A DNA stretch of 64,000 nucleotides, taken from assembly GCF_051535215.1 (NCBI RefSeq), contig NZ_JBPPLY010000003.1, positions 62,001 through 126,000 on the forward strand, given 5' to 3'. The position numbers and the translations under genes are program-made. The notes under the pieces are model-generated. The model did not search any database, was not told the origin of the DNA, and was given only the letters and a program-made list of their open reading frames with translations. The DNA is from Nitrobacter sp051535215. Lineage in GTDB: Bacteria > Pseudomonadota > Alphaproteobacteria > Rhizobiales > Xanthobacteraceae. How positions within the stretch are numbered: position 1 is the first letter of the stretch; every line of letters begins with the position of its first letter. Below are positions 24,529-33,741 of the stretch, piece after piece.

Positions 24529-25725
24529 TTATTGCCGGGCGTTGAACGCCTCAAATCCTCGCTCAAGATCGGCCTTGAGATCATCGACGTTTTCCAGCCC
24601 GATGTGCAGTCGCAGCGTTGGCCCTCCCGGCGCCCAGCGCGTCACGGTGCGATACGCAGCACAATCGAAAGGAATGATGAGGCTCTCGTAGCCGCCCCAC
24701 GAGTAACCCATGCCAAACAGCTTCACGGAGTCGAGCAGCGCATCGACGGCCTGCGGCGGCGCGGGCTTGAGAACGATGCTGAACAGCCCCGACGCACCGG
24801 TGAAGTCGCGCTTCCAGATCGCGTGGCCGGGGTCGTCCGGGAAGGCAGGATGCAGAATCCTCGCGACTTCGGGCCGTTTCGCGAGCCACTGCGCGACATC
24901 GATCGCGGCTTGCTGATGATGCCGCAGCCTTACGGCAAGCGTGCGCAACCCACGCAATGCCAGAAACACATCGTCTGGGCCGGCGCAGACGCCAAGCAGC
25001 CGGATGCCTTCGGAGATAGCAGGCCAGGCCTCGGCATTGGCGGATATGGTTCCGAACATGATGTCGGAATGCCCGCCGATGTATTTGGTTGCCGCCTGGA
25101 TGCTGATGTCGACACCTTGTTCCAGCGCGCGGCGGAACAGCGGGGTCGCCCATGTATTGTCGTCGACCACAAACGCTTCATGTGCATGTGCGACTGCGGC
25201 GATCGCCGGGACGTCCGGCATCTCCAGGGATTGGGAGCCGGGAGCCTCGACCATGACAGCGCGAGTGTTGGGCCGGAACAACGCAGCGATATCCGAGCCG
25301 ATCAGCGGGTCGAAATAGTTTGTCTCGACTCCGTAGCGCGCCAGGATTCCGTCGCAGAAATTCCGCGTGGGACGATAGACGCTATCGCAGACGAGGATGT
25401 GATCGCCGGCCTTCAGGATCGAGAGCAGCGCCGTGGAGATTGCCGAAACGCCCGATGGAACGAGGCCGACGCCCGCACATTTCGAGCCTTCCAGCGCCGC
25501 CAACGCATCCTGCAGGGCACGGGTGGTGGGAGTGCCATGTCGCCCGTAATGAAATTCTCCGCGATGGGCATGCAGGTCGCCCGCGGTCGGATAGAGCACG
25601 GTCGAGCCGCGAACGATAGGAGGATTGACGAACCCCTTTTGAGCCTCAGTGTCGCGGCCCGAAACCACCAGTCTGGTTTCCGCTCGAAGCGGATCCGTGG
25701 GTTCGTTGTCCTTTGAGAAAGTCAT
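24529..25725 (-). CDS. metC: Cystathionine beta-lyase
   Basis: 398 residues from ATG at 25725 (AGGCAG ribosome site); the longer frame reaches into the divergent aapJ gene and is not credible. PLP-dependent Cys/Met metabolism enzyme that splits cystathionine to homocysteine, pyruvate and ammonia. Seen: VNPPIVRGSTVLYPT near the start, HYGRHGTPTTRALQDALAAL binding the cofactor phosphate, and the PLP lysine in ATKYIGGHSD (about 212). A methionine gamma-lyase or other family member is possible, but length and start agree with MetC of Rhizobiales. Confidence 0.88.
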   Translation of the reverse strand: MTFSKDNEPTDPLRAETRLVVSGRDTEAQKGFVNPPIVRGSTVLYPTAGDLHAHRGEFHYGRHGTPTTRALQDALAALEGSKCAGVGLVPSGVSAISTALLSILKAGDHILVCDSVYRPTRNFCDGILARYGVETNYFDPLIGSDIAALFRPNTRAVMVEAPGSQSLEMPDVPAIAAVAHAHEAFVVDDNTWATPLFRRALEQGVDISIQAATKYIGGHSDIMFGTISANAEAWPAISEGIRLLGVCAGPDDVFLALRGLRTLAVRLRHHQQAAIDVAQWLAKRPEVARILHPAFPDDPGHAIWKRDFTGASGLFSIVLKPAPPQAVDALLDSVKLFGMGYSWGGYESLIIPFDCAAYRTVTRWAPGGPTLRLHIGLENVDDLKADLERGFEAFNARQ

Positions 25726-26079
25726 CTGCCTGCCGCTGCAAGGGAGGCGTTTTGCCGCTGACGCGGACTGCCTCGATACCTGTTTAATCGTGTTTTCGGA
25801 GTGAGCGTTAGTAACAGGAAGGGGAAGACCCGCGTCAACCCCTTGACCCTGCCGGCCAGCAGAGTGAATTTGACATTCGATCCGCCCGGTATCCCCGGAC
25901 CCGCTGTTGACCGGGTGTTGAGAGGCTCCACCGCGTTTCGACCTGTTCTGCTCTCGGTTGATCGACAAGGTCCATCTTTGGCCCGATTGGCGGAGGAAAC
26001 AAATCGACCGGCCGGATTCGACCTGGCGTCTGAACGGCGACAAATTGACAATCCATTGATGTCCTTGAAAGGCATTGCC
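25726..26079. other. Divergent promoter region metC / aapJ
   Basis: 354 bp with no supported gene. Read toward metC I looked for a SAM-II riboswitch, common before alphaproteobacterial methionine genes, and found no matching pairing. Promoters of both genes must lie here but no strong -35/-10 pair stands out. Confidence 0.5.
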
Positions 26080-27114
26080 ATGAAATGCGTACTTGCTGTC
26101 ATTTTCGCTTTCGCCGCCGGTCTTTCGTTGCAATCGGCATCCGCGCAGGAATCCGCGAAGGCGAAGACTACGCTCGACGCAGTCAAGGCGCGAGGCATGC
26201 TGTCCTGCGGCGTGAGCCAGGGATTGCCCGGATTCTCCGCCCCTGACGACAAAGGCAACTGGACCGGGCTTGATGTGGACGTCTGTCGCGCGATCGCGGC
26301 TGCCGTATTCAACGATCCGAGCAAGGTCAAATTCGTTCCGTTGTCCGCCAAAGACCGGTTCATCGCCCTGCAATCCGGCGAAATAGATGTCCTGTCGCGC
26401 AATACGACGTGGACCCTCTCGCGCGACACATCGCTTGGCGGGAACTTCACCGGCGTGACTTATTACGATGGGCAGGGATTTCTGGTCAGGAAATCGCTCA
26501 AGGTCAATTCGGCGCTGGAATTGAACAGCGCGTCGGTCTGTGTCCAGACCGGCACCACGAACGAACAGAATCTCGCCGACTACTTCAAGAGCAACAAGAT
26601 GAAGTACGAGGTCATCGCCTTCAGCACGGCCGACGAAACCATCAAGGCTTATGAATCAGGCCGATGCGATGTGTTTACGTCAGATATCTCGCAACTCTAT
26701 GCCGAGCGGCTGAAACTCTCCAATCCCGCCGATCATGCCGTGCTGCCGGAGGTGATCTCGAAGGAGCCGCTCGGACCGATGGTGCGTCACGGCGACGATC
26801 AATGGTTCGATCTCGTCAAGTGGACGCTGTTTGCTATGATCAACGCCGAAGAACTCGGCATCACGCAGAAGAACGTCGACGAGATGGCGAAATCGGACCG
26901 GCCGGAACTGAAGCGCGTCTTCGGGACCGATGGCAATTTCGGCGAACAGCTTGGCCTCACCAAGGACTGGGTGACACGCATCATCAAAGCGGTCGGCAAT
27001 TATGGGGAGTCATTCGATCGCAACGTCGGCGCAGGTTCTCGGCTCGGAATCGCACGAGGTCTCAACAAGCTTTGGAATCAAGGCGGCATCCAATACGCGC
27101 CGCCGATCCGCTAG
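26080..27114 (+). CDS. aapJ: General L-amino acid ABC transporter, periplasmic binding protein
   Basis: 344 residues from ATG at 26080 with AAAGG eight bases upstream; another ATG at 26059 is possible. A signal peptide (MKCVLAVIFAFAAGLSLQSA, cut after SAQ) precedes a family 3 solute-binding domain: LDAVKARGMLSCGVSQGLPG, LDVDVCRAIAAAVF and VCVQTGTTNEQNLADYF. In Rhizobium leguminosarum AapJ delivers a wide range of L-amino acids to AapQM. First gene of aapJQMP, 19 bp before aapQ. Confidence 0.94.
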   Translation: MKCVLAVIFAFAAGLSLQSASAQESAKAKTTLDAVKARGMLSCGVSQGLPGFSAPDDKGNWTGLDVDVCRAIAAAVFNDPSKVKFVPLSAKDRFIALQSGEIDVLSRNTTWTLSRDTSLGGNFTGVTYYDGQGFLVRKSLKVNSALELNSASVCVQTGTTNEQNLADYFKSNKMKYEVIAFSTADETIKAYESGRCDVFTSDISQLYAERLKLSNPADHAVLPEVISKEPLGPMVRHGDDQWFDLVKWTLFAMINAEELGITQKNVDEMAKSDRPELKRVFGTDGNFGEQLGLTKDWVTRIIKAVGNYGESFDRNVGAGSRLGIARGLNKLWNQGGIQYAPPIR

Positions 27115-27133
27115 CGGCAACGCCTGAACGGCG

Positions 27134-28339
27134 ATGGCCGCCGAGCCTCGAAAACCGCCGCCGCAGTTCTTCCTGAAACTGCGACGCGCGCTCGGCGGAA
27201 AGGCTGGCTGGGGCGGACTTGCGCTGCAAGTGATGTTCGTCGCCGTCCTGATCTGGATCGGCTACGAGATCATCGACAATGCGAGGGGAAACCTTGAGAC
27301 GCAGCACATCGCGTCCGGCTTTGGCTTCATGTCACAAACCGCCGGCTTCGGCGTCAGCCAGACCCTGATTCCGTATTCCGAGACCGACAGTTACACCCGC
27401 GTGTTTCTGGTCGGCCTTCTCAATACGCTGCTGGTGTCCGTTGTCGGCATTGTCTTCGCGACGATCATCGGCTTCGTCGTAGCGCTCGGCCGACTGTCGC
27501 CGAACTGGCTGATATCGCGCATTTCCGGCGGCTATGTGGAGTTGGTTCGCAACCTGCCGCTGCTGTTCCAGATTCTGTTCTGGTATCTTGCGGTGCTGAG
27601 GGCGCTCCCGATTCCGAGGGAAAGCATTTCGATCTTCGACGCATTCTTTCTCAGCAATCGCGGCCTCGTCATTCCGAAGCCGATCGTGCAGGAGGGATTT
27701 GTCGCCTTTGCCGTCTCGATTTCGGCTGCCGTCATCGGGTGTCTGTGGCTGCGCAGTTATTCGCGCCGGGCACTTTTTCAAAGCGGACGGGTCGTTGTCG
27801 CCTGGCCCTACGTTCTTGCGCTGCTGATCGTCGTTCCGCTGGTCACGATGCTGGTCTTCGGCATTCCCGTCACATTCGAGATGCCTGCCCTCAAGGGATT
27901 TAACTTCTCCGGTGGTACGCGCGTGACGCCCGAATTCGTCGCGCTCGCGGTCGCGCTTTCGACATATACGGCGGCATTCATCGCGGAAGTGGTGCGCGCC
28001 GGAATTCTCTCGGTTCATAAGGGGCAGATGGAGGCGGGAGCCTCGCTCGGGCTTTCGCGCGGATTGACGCTGCGATTGATCGTGGTGCCGCAAGCCATGC
28101 GCGTCATTCTGCCGCCGCTGACCAATCAGTATCTCAACCTCATCAAGAATTCTTCGCTGGCCGTCGGCATCGGATATCCGGACCTGTTCTCGGTATTTGC
28201 CGGCACGACGCTCAGCCAGACCGGACAGGCCATCGAAATCATCGCGATCACAATGGGCGTTTATCTGCTGATCTCGCTGGTCACCAGCGCGATCATGAGC
28301 TTCTACGGCTGGCGCATCGCGAGGAGCATGGGCGGATGA
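27134..28339 (+). CDS. aapQ: General L-amino acid ABC transporter permease Q
   Basis: 401 residues, long for a HisMQ-type permease as AapQ proteins are, with a large insert between the first segments and the C-terminal permease core. NTLLVSVVGIVFATIIGFVV opens the transmembrane domain, and the coupling EAA loop is EAGASLGLSRGLTLRLIVVP-like near 300. GYVELVRNLPLLFQI is typical for polar amino-acid permeases. The last four bases overlap aapM (ATGA). Confidence 0.94.
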   Translation: MAAEPRKPPPQFFLKLRRALGGKAGWGGLALQVMFVAVLIWIGYEIIDNARGNLETQHIASGFGFMSQTAGFGVSQTLIPYSETDSYTRVFLVGLLNTLLVSVVGIVFATIIGFVVALGRLSPNWLISRISGGYVELVRNLPLLFQILFWYLAVLRALPIPRESISIFDAFFLSNRGLVIPKPIVQEGFVAFAVSISAAVIGCLWLRSYSRRALFQSGRVVVAWPYVLALLIVVPLVTMLVFGIPVTFEMPALKGFNFSGGTRVTPEFVALAVALSTYTAAFIAEVVRAGILSVHKGQMEAGASLGLSRGLTLRLIVVPQAMRVILPPLTNQYLNLIKNSSLAVGIGYPDLFSVFAGTTLSQTGQAIEIIAITMGVYLLISLVTSAIMSFYGWRIARSMGG

Positions 28340-29856
28340 CCGATCAACCCACACGCTCATTCGTTCGCACCGATCTGGTTCCGGAACGACCGGCCCCGAT
28401 CAAAACGACAGGCTTTTTCGCCTTCCTGCAGACCCGTCTGCTCAATTCTCCAGGCAACATGCTGCTGACGGTCGTCGGTGTCGTGCTGCTTTGGTTCATC
28501 ATCGTCCCGACAATCAGGTTTCTCTTTGTTGACGCGGTCTGGCAAGGCGCGGATCGAACATCGTGTCTGGCTGCGGATGCGGGACAGCCGATCGGGGCGT
28601 GCTGGCCATTCGTCCAGGCGAAGATCACGCAATTCATTTACGGCTTTTATCCCGAGCCTGAACGGTGGCGGGTCAATCTGACGTTCCTGCTGGCCGCAGT
28701 CTTGCTGCTGCCGCTTCTGGTTCCACGGTTACCCGCGAAGGGTCTTAATGCGGGCGTGTTCTTCGTTGCATTTCCTATCGTGGCTTTTTTTCTGCTGCAT
28801 GGCGGAGGCGTGAGCGGGTTCGGCGTGACGTGGACTGCCGGATTCCTGTCGAGCTTCGCCGACGGCCTCGGCAACGTCGGACAGCAAGTCGCGGCATCAG
28901 GAGAGGCGGGCGGAGTCGGTCCGGTTTTGCAGTTTGCAGGACATGGCGTGGCATGGATCGGCGACGCGATGAACTTTCTGGCATCGCCACTGGTCCGACT
29001 TCGAGACTGGCTGCAAAATTCCGATCAGCCGGTCTGGTACGACTTTGCATGCACTGCCGTGATCGTTTCGCTGCTGCTCTTTCTTCTGAACGGCGCCTTC
29101 CGGACGGGTTGGCGCACGCTGCTTACGAGCCTGATTGCGTTCTTCGGCGCTGGCGCGGTGATGGCGGTGATGCACCTCGATCGCGGCGGACTTCCGATCG
29201 TCGATACTCGTCTCTGGGGCGGTCTGCTGGTCACGCTGGTGGTGTCGGTGACCGGCATCGTAACGTCGATACCGGTCGGGATCGCTCTGGCGCTGGGCCG
29301 GCGCGCCACTATTCCGTTGATCCGGATTTTCTCGGTCGCCTTCATCGAGTTCTGGCGCGGCGTTCCGCTCATAACGGTGCTGTTTTTCGCGACCTATATG
29401 CTTCCGCTTTTTCTTCCCGGAAATTTTACCGTGGATGGTCTGGTCCGGGTTCTGATCGGAATCGCGCTGTTCGCCGGAGCCTATAACGCCGAGGTTATTC
29501 GCGGCGGCCTGGCCGCGATTCCGCGCGGGCAGGCGGAAGCCGCCAATGCGCTTGGCCTATCGTATTGGAAGACGACTGGATTGATCGTGATGCCGCAAGC
29601 GTTGCGGCACGTCATTCCTGGACTGGTGAACAGCTTTATTGCCTTGTTCAAGGACACCTCGCTGGTCTCGATCATCGCGCTGTTCGACCTGCTCGGGAGT
29701 TTGCGGGCGTCGTTCGCAGATCCGACATGGGCGACGCCAACCACGCTGTTCACCGGGTTTGCTTTCACCGGAATCATTTACTTCGTGTTCTGCTTCGGCA
29801 TGTCCCGGTATTCACTGTTCGTCGAACATCGGCTGAATCCGGACGGGCGAAGCTGA
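28336..29856 (+). CDS. aapM: General L-amino acid ABC transporter permease M
   Basis: 506 residues. An N-terminal cytosolic part and extra membrane helices precede the conserved core: LVVSVTGIVTSIPVGIALAL, FIEFWRGVPLITVLFF and the EAA coupling loop EAANALGLSYWKTTGLIVMP near 395. It forms the membrane channel with AapQ and is energised by AapP. The extended N-terminal region (about 1-290) is a family feature and not a fusion. Confidence 0.94.
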   Translation: MTDQPTRSFVRTDLVPERPAPIKTTGFFAFLQTRLLNSPGNMLLTVVGVVLLWFIIVPTIRFLFVDAVWQGADRTSCLAADAGQPIGACWPFVQAKITQFIYGFYPEPERWRVNLTFLLAAVLLLPLLVPRLPAKGLNAGVFFVAFPIVAFFLLHGGGVSGFGVTWTAGFLSSFADGLGNVGQQVAASGEAGGVGPVLQFAGHGVAWIGDAMNFLASPLVRLRDWLQNSDQPVWYDFACTAVIVSLLLFLLNGAFRTGWRTLLTSLIAFFGAGAVMAVMHLDRGGLPIVDTRLWGGLLVTLVVSVTGIVTSIPVGIALALGRRATIPLIRIFSVAFIEFWRGVPLITVLFFATYMLPLFLPGNFTVDGLVRVLIGIALFAGAYNAEVIRGGLAAIPRGQAEAANALGLSYWKTTGLIVMPQALRHVIPGLVNSFIALFKDTSLVSIIALFDLLGSLRASFADPTWATPTTLFTGFAFTGIIYFVFCFGMSRYSLFVEHRLNPDGRS

Positions 29857-29868
29857 GTTGGATGGGCC

Positions 29869-30612
29869 ATGACAGACGAAAATGCCATCGTTTCCATCGC
29901 CGGCCTTAATAAGTGGTTCGGCAGCTTCCACGTGCTGCGGGACATCGATCTCGATGTGGCGAGGAGCGAGCGTATCGTCATCTGCGGTCCGTCAGGTTCG
30001 GGAAAATCGACTCTGATTCGCTGCATCAATGCGCTGGAGGAATTTCAGGAAGGACGGATCGTCGTCGATGGAATCGAACTGGGCCCCAATCTGCGGCGCG
30101 TCGAGGAAGTCCGGCGCGAGGTCGGAATGGTTTTCCAGAACTTCAATCTGTTTCCGCATCTGACGGTGCTTGAAAACTGTACGCTTGCTCCGATCTGGGT
30201 CCGCAATATCCCCAAGAAAGACGCCGAGGCCGCGGCGATGAAATTTCTTGAGCGCGTCAAAATCCCGCATCAGGCCAACAAGTATCCCGGCCAGATGTCG
30301 GGAGGCCAGCAGCAACGCGTGGCGATTGCGCGCGCGCTCACGATGAATCCGAAGGTCATGTTGTTCGACGAGCCGACCTCGGCGCTTGACCCCGAGATGG
30401 TCAAGGAAGTGCTCGACACAATGGTCGACCTCGCCAGGGAAGGCATGACCATGCTCGTGGTCACGCATGAAATGGGATTTGCCAAAGAGGTGGCGAACCG
30501 GATGGTGTTCATGGATGAGGGGCAGATCATCGAATCCGACACGCCGACGAATTTCTTCGCCAATCCGCGACACCCGCGAACGCAGCTTTTTCTCAGCCAG
30601 ATCCTGCGTTGA
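29869..30612 (+). CDS. aapP: General L-amino acid ABC transporter ATP-binding protein
   Basis: 247 residues. Walker A GPSGSGKST near 40, Q-loop VFQNFNLFPHLTV, signature MSGGQQQRVAIARAL near 144, Walker B VMLFDEPTSALD and the switch His in VVTHEMGFAKEV. It hydrolyses ATP to drive AapQM. Last gene of the operon, 12 bp after aapM; no clear terminator follows before the convergent cysteine synthase gene. Confidence 0.95.
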   Translation: MTDENAIVSIAGLNKWFGSFHVLRDIDLDVARSERIVICGPSGSGKSTLIRCINALEEFQEGRIVVDGIELGPNLRRVEEVRREVGMVFQNFNLFPHLTVLENCTLAPIWVRNIPKKDAEAAAMKFLERVKIPHQANKYPGQMSGGQQQRVAIARALTMNPKVMLFDEPTSALDPEMVKEVLDTMVDLAREGMTMLVVTHEMGFAKEVANRMVFMDEGQIIESDTPTNFFANPRHPRTQLFLSQILR

Positions 30613-30673
30613 GACTGAAGGGTGATCTAAATTAGCGTCGGATTGCATTGTCGGACGAACATTCGCTTCCAAC

Positions 30674-31714
30674 CTAAGCCGGAGCGAGGGGGATCTTCAC
30701 CGTGGTTCGCTTCTCGAGCCATTGCGGCACGGGAAGGTTTTTGGAGCGCATGAAGTCCGGATTGAACAGCTTCGACTGATAGCGGTTGCCGGAGTCGCAC
30801 AGGATCGTCACGATCGTGTGGCCGGGCCCCAATTGGCGCGCGAGACGAATTGCGCCGGCGACGTTGATGCCGGTCGAGCCGCCGAGGCAGAGCCCCTCGT
30901 GTTCAAGCAGATCGTAGATCACCGGCACGGCTTCCTCGTCGGGAATGAGATAGGCCTCGTCGACCTTGGCGTTGGCGATAACCGGCGTCACCCGTCCAAG
31001 TCCGATTCCCTCGGTGATCGAACCTCCCGGGGTCGCCTTGGCCACGCCGTTTTTGAACAACTCATACATGGCGGCCCCGCGGGGGTCGGCGACGCCGATG
31101 ACGATGTCCTTCTTTTTCTCCCGCAGGAAAGCACCGGTGCCGGCCAGCGTGCCGCCGGTTCCGATTGAACAGATGAAGCCATCGACCTTGCCGCCGGTCT
31201 GCTCCCAGATTTCGGGGCCGGTTGAAACGTAGTGAGCCTTGGGATTGTCGAGGTTGTTCCACTGATCGGCAAACAGCACGCCGTTTGGCTCCGACTTGCG
31301 CAGGTCGTCCGCGAGCCGTTTTGCGATGTGCTGATAATTGTTCGGGTTGCTGTAGGGGAGCGCCGGGACCTCGACCAGCTCGGCCCCGCACAGCCGCAGC
31401 ATGTCCTTCTTTTCCTGGCTTTGCGTCTCCGGGATGACAATCATGGTGCGGTAGCCGCGCGCGCTGGCGACGACGGCGAGGCCGATGCCGGTATTGCCGG
31501 CGGTGCCCTCGACCACGAGCCCGCCGGGCTTGAGATCGCCACGCTTTTCGGCTTCCAGGATCATCTGTTTGCCGGCCCGATCCTTGACCGACTGGCCCGG
31601 ATTCATGAACTCGGCCTTGCCGAGGATGGTGCATCCCGTCGTTTCCGATGCGTGCTTCAACTTGATAAGCGGCGTATTGCCGATCGCTTCGACGACGTCG
31701 TTCTGGATTCTCAT
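30674..31714 (-). CDS. cysK: Cysteine synthase A (O-acetylserine sulfhydrylase)
   Basis: 346 residues, PLP fold type II. The PLP lysine is in NPGQSVKDRAG (K44); the substrate loop is EGTAGNTGIGLA; the phosphate-binding glycine loop is GTGGTLAGTG. It makes cysteine from O-acetylserine and sulphide. The protein is about 30 residues longer than E. coli CysK, with a C-terminal extension (MRSKNLPVPQWLEKR) shared by alphaproteobacterial forms. With metC nearby this gives a small sulphur amino-acid neighbourhood, although the genes are not in one operon. Confidence 0.9.
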   Translation of the reverse strand: MRIQNDVVEAIGNTPLIKLKHASETTGCTILGKAEFMNPGQSVKDRAGKQMILEAEKRGDLKPGGLVVEGTAGNTGIGLAVVASARGYRTMIVIPETQSQEKKDMLRLCGAELVEVPALPYSNPNNYQHIAKRLADDLRKSEPNGVLFADQWNNLDNPKAHYVSTGPEIWEQTGGKVDGFICSIGTGGTLAGTGAFLREKKKDIVIGVADPRGAAMYELFKNGVAKATPGGSITEGIGLGRVTPVIANAKVDEAYLIPDEEAVPVIYDLLEHEGLCLGGSTGINVAGAIRLARQLGPGHTIVTILCDSGNRYQSKLFNPDFMRSKNLPVPQWLEKRTTVKIPLAPA

Positions 31715-32220
31715 GAGATGCTTAATCTTGTCAGTCCGTTGGAGGAATATAGCAACCCTAGTTGAGAGGCGGGGGCGCTACAAGGGAGGGAACGAAGGCG
31801 GTCGATCGCAAGACCAGATGCGGCGTGGCTCGCCTTGTTGCGAAGAAGCCGTCAGAGGCGTCGTCTGTCGCAAATTTAAGCGTGCGCGCGTTTCGATTCG
31901 TCCGCCTTGTTCGGCCCAAATCCGGCGAGGCGTGTCGTCCGGAGCCGAAATGCAGCATGAAATCTTGGTAAGATTGTCGGGTCCACCGGAGACCCGGACA
32001 TCCAGAAAGCCTTTCAAAACGGGGCTTTTTGATGAATCAGGTCATCTGCAATGGTGCGAAGCCCATGGAACGTATCTAAGGTTCTTGGCGGGGCGGGACT
32101 GTCCGTCCACTTATCGGCCCGCTAGAATAGGATGGTTCCAAGAGAAAGCATGATTACCGGTGGCTGGGTCTTTTTTAAAATCGAAAAAGGTTGGTATGTG
32201 GGTGCTCCGCCCTCATGTGA
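31715..32220. other. Intergenic region between cysK and the RND efflux operon
   Basis: 506 bp with several short open frames on both strands but no domain, no convincing ribosome site and no codon bias. It presumably holds the cysK promoter and that of the efflux operon. No regulator gene is present. Confidence 0.55.
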
Positions 32221-33741
32221 ATGTCTGTCGTTTCCGGTCCCCCGGCGGGGGTCGGCGTGAGTGATCTTCCTGCGAAGGCTTTGAGCGATCCTCAACGGGC
32301 TGCGATCTGGACTTGGCGTCCGGTCATGCTGTTCGTGGCCTTGGCGGCGGTTGCTACCTCGGCTGGATGCATTCTGACCGGAGATCTTCCCGATCCGGCG
32401 CTGGACATTCCGACCCGATATAAGGCTGCGGGCCCGGTTGCGGCCGATGCTTCGCCGACGCTCGACTGGTGGCGTGGCTTTCGCTCCTCGGAACTGACCG
32501 ACCTGATGGAGGAAGCCCAGACCGTCAACCTGGATATCGCAGCGGCGACGGCGCGGATCATTCAGGCCGATCAGCAAGCCCGGATCGCGGGCGCGGCGCT
32601 GTTGCCGAGCGTCAGCGTCGGGGGGCAGGAAAACTATTCCCGCACCTCTGGCTCGAGTTCCAGCGGCCTCAGCATCGGTGGCCGGGAGGTGGTGAACTAT
32701 TCGTCCACGCTAAGTGCCGCCAGCTACGAGATCGATTTCTGGGGTAAAAACCGCGATGCCACCCTGGCCGCGGAGGAAACTGCCAATGCGAACCGCTTTG
32801 ACCGGGACGTGGTCTCGCTGACGACGCTTACGAGCGTCGCGAATGCCTATTTTCAGGTGCTCGCGTCGCAAGATCGTATTCGAACCGCCGAGCGCAACAT
32901 CGCCAGCGCCGCGCGCGTCCTAGAGGCGATCAAGCAGCGGCTGAATGCCGGCACCGGAAGCGATCTCGACGTGGCGCAACAGGAAAGCGTGCTGGCAAAT
33001 CAGCGAGCCGCCGTTCCGCCGCTTCGCGAGACCTTGGGACAGAACATCAACGCGCTTGCGACGCTGGTAGCCCGTCCGCCGGAAAGCGTGAAGGTCAAGG
33101 GCGGCTCGCTCAACCGGATCGCCGTTCCGCGCGTCACTCCGGGGCTGCCGTCGGAATTGTTGACGCAGCGTCCGGACATTCGCCGCCAGGAGGCGCAACT
33201 CGCATCGGCAACTGCCAATGTGGGCAGCGCGCGTGCCCAATTCTTCCCGAGCATTCAACTGACCGGGCAGGGTGGTTATCAGAGTTCGGCCCTGGTCGCG
33301 CTGTTCCAGCCCCATGCCGCATTTTTCAGTCTTGCCGGCGGACTGACACTGCCGATTTTCGACGGCGGCAGGATTCTCGGCAACTTCGAATACACAAGAG
33401 CGAAGCAGGACGAACTGCTGCAGACATACCGCAAGACAGTGGTTTCTGCGTTCGCCGACGTCGATAACGCGTTGATCGCGATCCGCCAGACCACGGAGAA
33501 ACTGCGCCTTCAGCGGGAGGTTCTCTCCGCCTCGCGCAGGGCGTTCGAACTCTCTGAACAGCAGCTTCGGGCCGGCACCGCCGATATCGTGACGGTGCTG
33601 AATACGCAACTGACGCTGTTTCAGGCGGAGGATGCATTGTCGCAGGCACAGCTTGCGCGGCTATTGGCAATCGTGAGCCTTTATCAGGCGCTGGGGGGCG
33701 GCTGGGAACCGAGGATAGAGAGGCCGGGCAATGCTCTTTAA
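32221..33741 (+). CDS. RND efflux outer-membrane lipoprotein (NodT/OprM family)
   Basis: Up to 506 residues. A lipoprotein signal ends in ATSAGC (Cys about 44), so the N-terminus is lipidated; the true start may be a GTG at 32257 preceded by GGGGG. Two outer-membrane efflux (TolC-like) repeats follow: PTLDWWRGF at the start of the mature part, LTTLTSVANAYFQVLASQDR in the first coiled region, and LTQRPDIRRQEAQLASATAN between repeats. It forms the exit duct for the RND pumps encoded downstream and overlaps the adaptor gene by 11 bases. Confidence 0.92.
   Translation: MSVVSGPPAGVGVSDLPAKALSDPQRAAIWTWRPVMLFVALAAVATSAGCILTGDLPDPALDIPTRYKAAGPVAADASPTLDWWRGFRSSELTDLMEEAQTVNLDIAAATARIIQADQQARIAGAALLPSVSVGGQENYSRTSGSSSSGLSIGGREVVNYSSTLSAASYEIDFWGKNRDATLAAEETANANRFDRDVVSLTTLTSVANAYFQVLASQDRIRTAERNIASAARVLEAIKQRLNAGTGSDLDVAQQESVLANQRAAVPPLRETLGQNINALATLVARPPESVKVKGGSLNRIAVPRVTPGLPSELLTQRPDIRRQEAQLASATANVGSARAQFFPSIQLTGQGGYQSSALVALFQPHAAFFSLAGGLTLPIFDGGRILGNFEYTRAKQDELLQTYRKTVVSAFADVDNALIAIRQTTEKLRLQREVLSASRRAFELSEQQLRAGTADIVTVLNTQLTLFQAEDALSQAQLARLLAIVSLYQALGGGWEPRIERPGNAL

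Noticed and set aside
25726..25830. SAM-II riboswitch before metC
   Set aside because: A GATTAAAC segment loosely resembles the core, but the flanking complementary stem cannot be formed.
31485..32153. Frames between cysK and the efflux operon
   Set aside because: Partly antisense to cysK, no ribosome site, Arg/Ser-rich translation without recognisable features.
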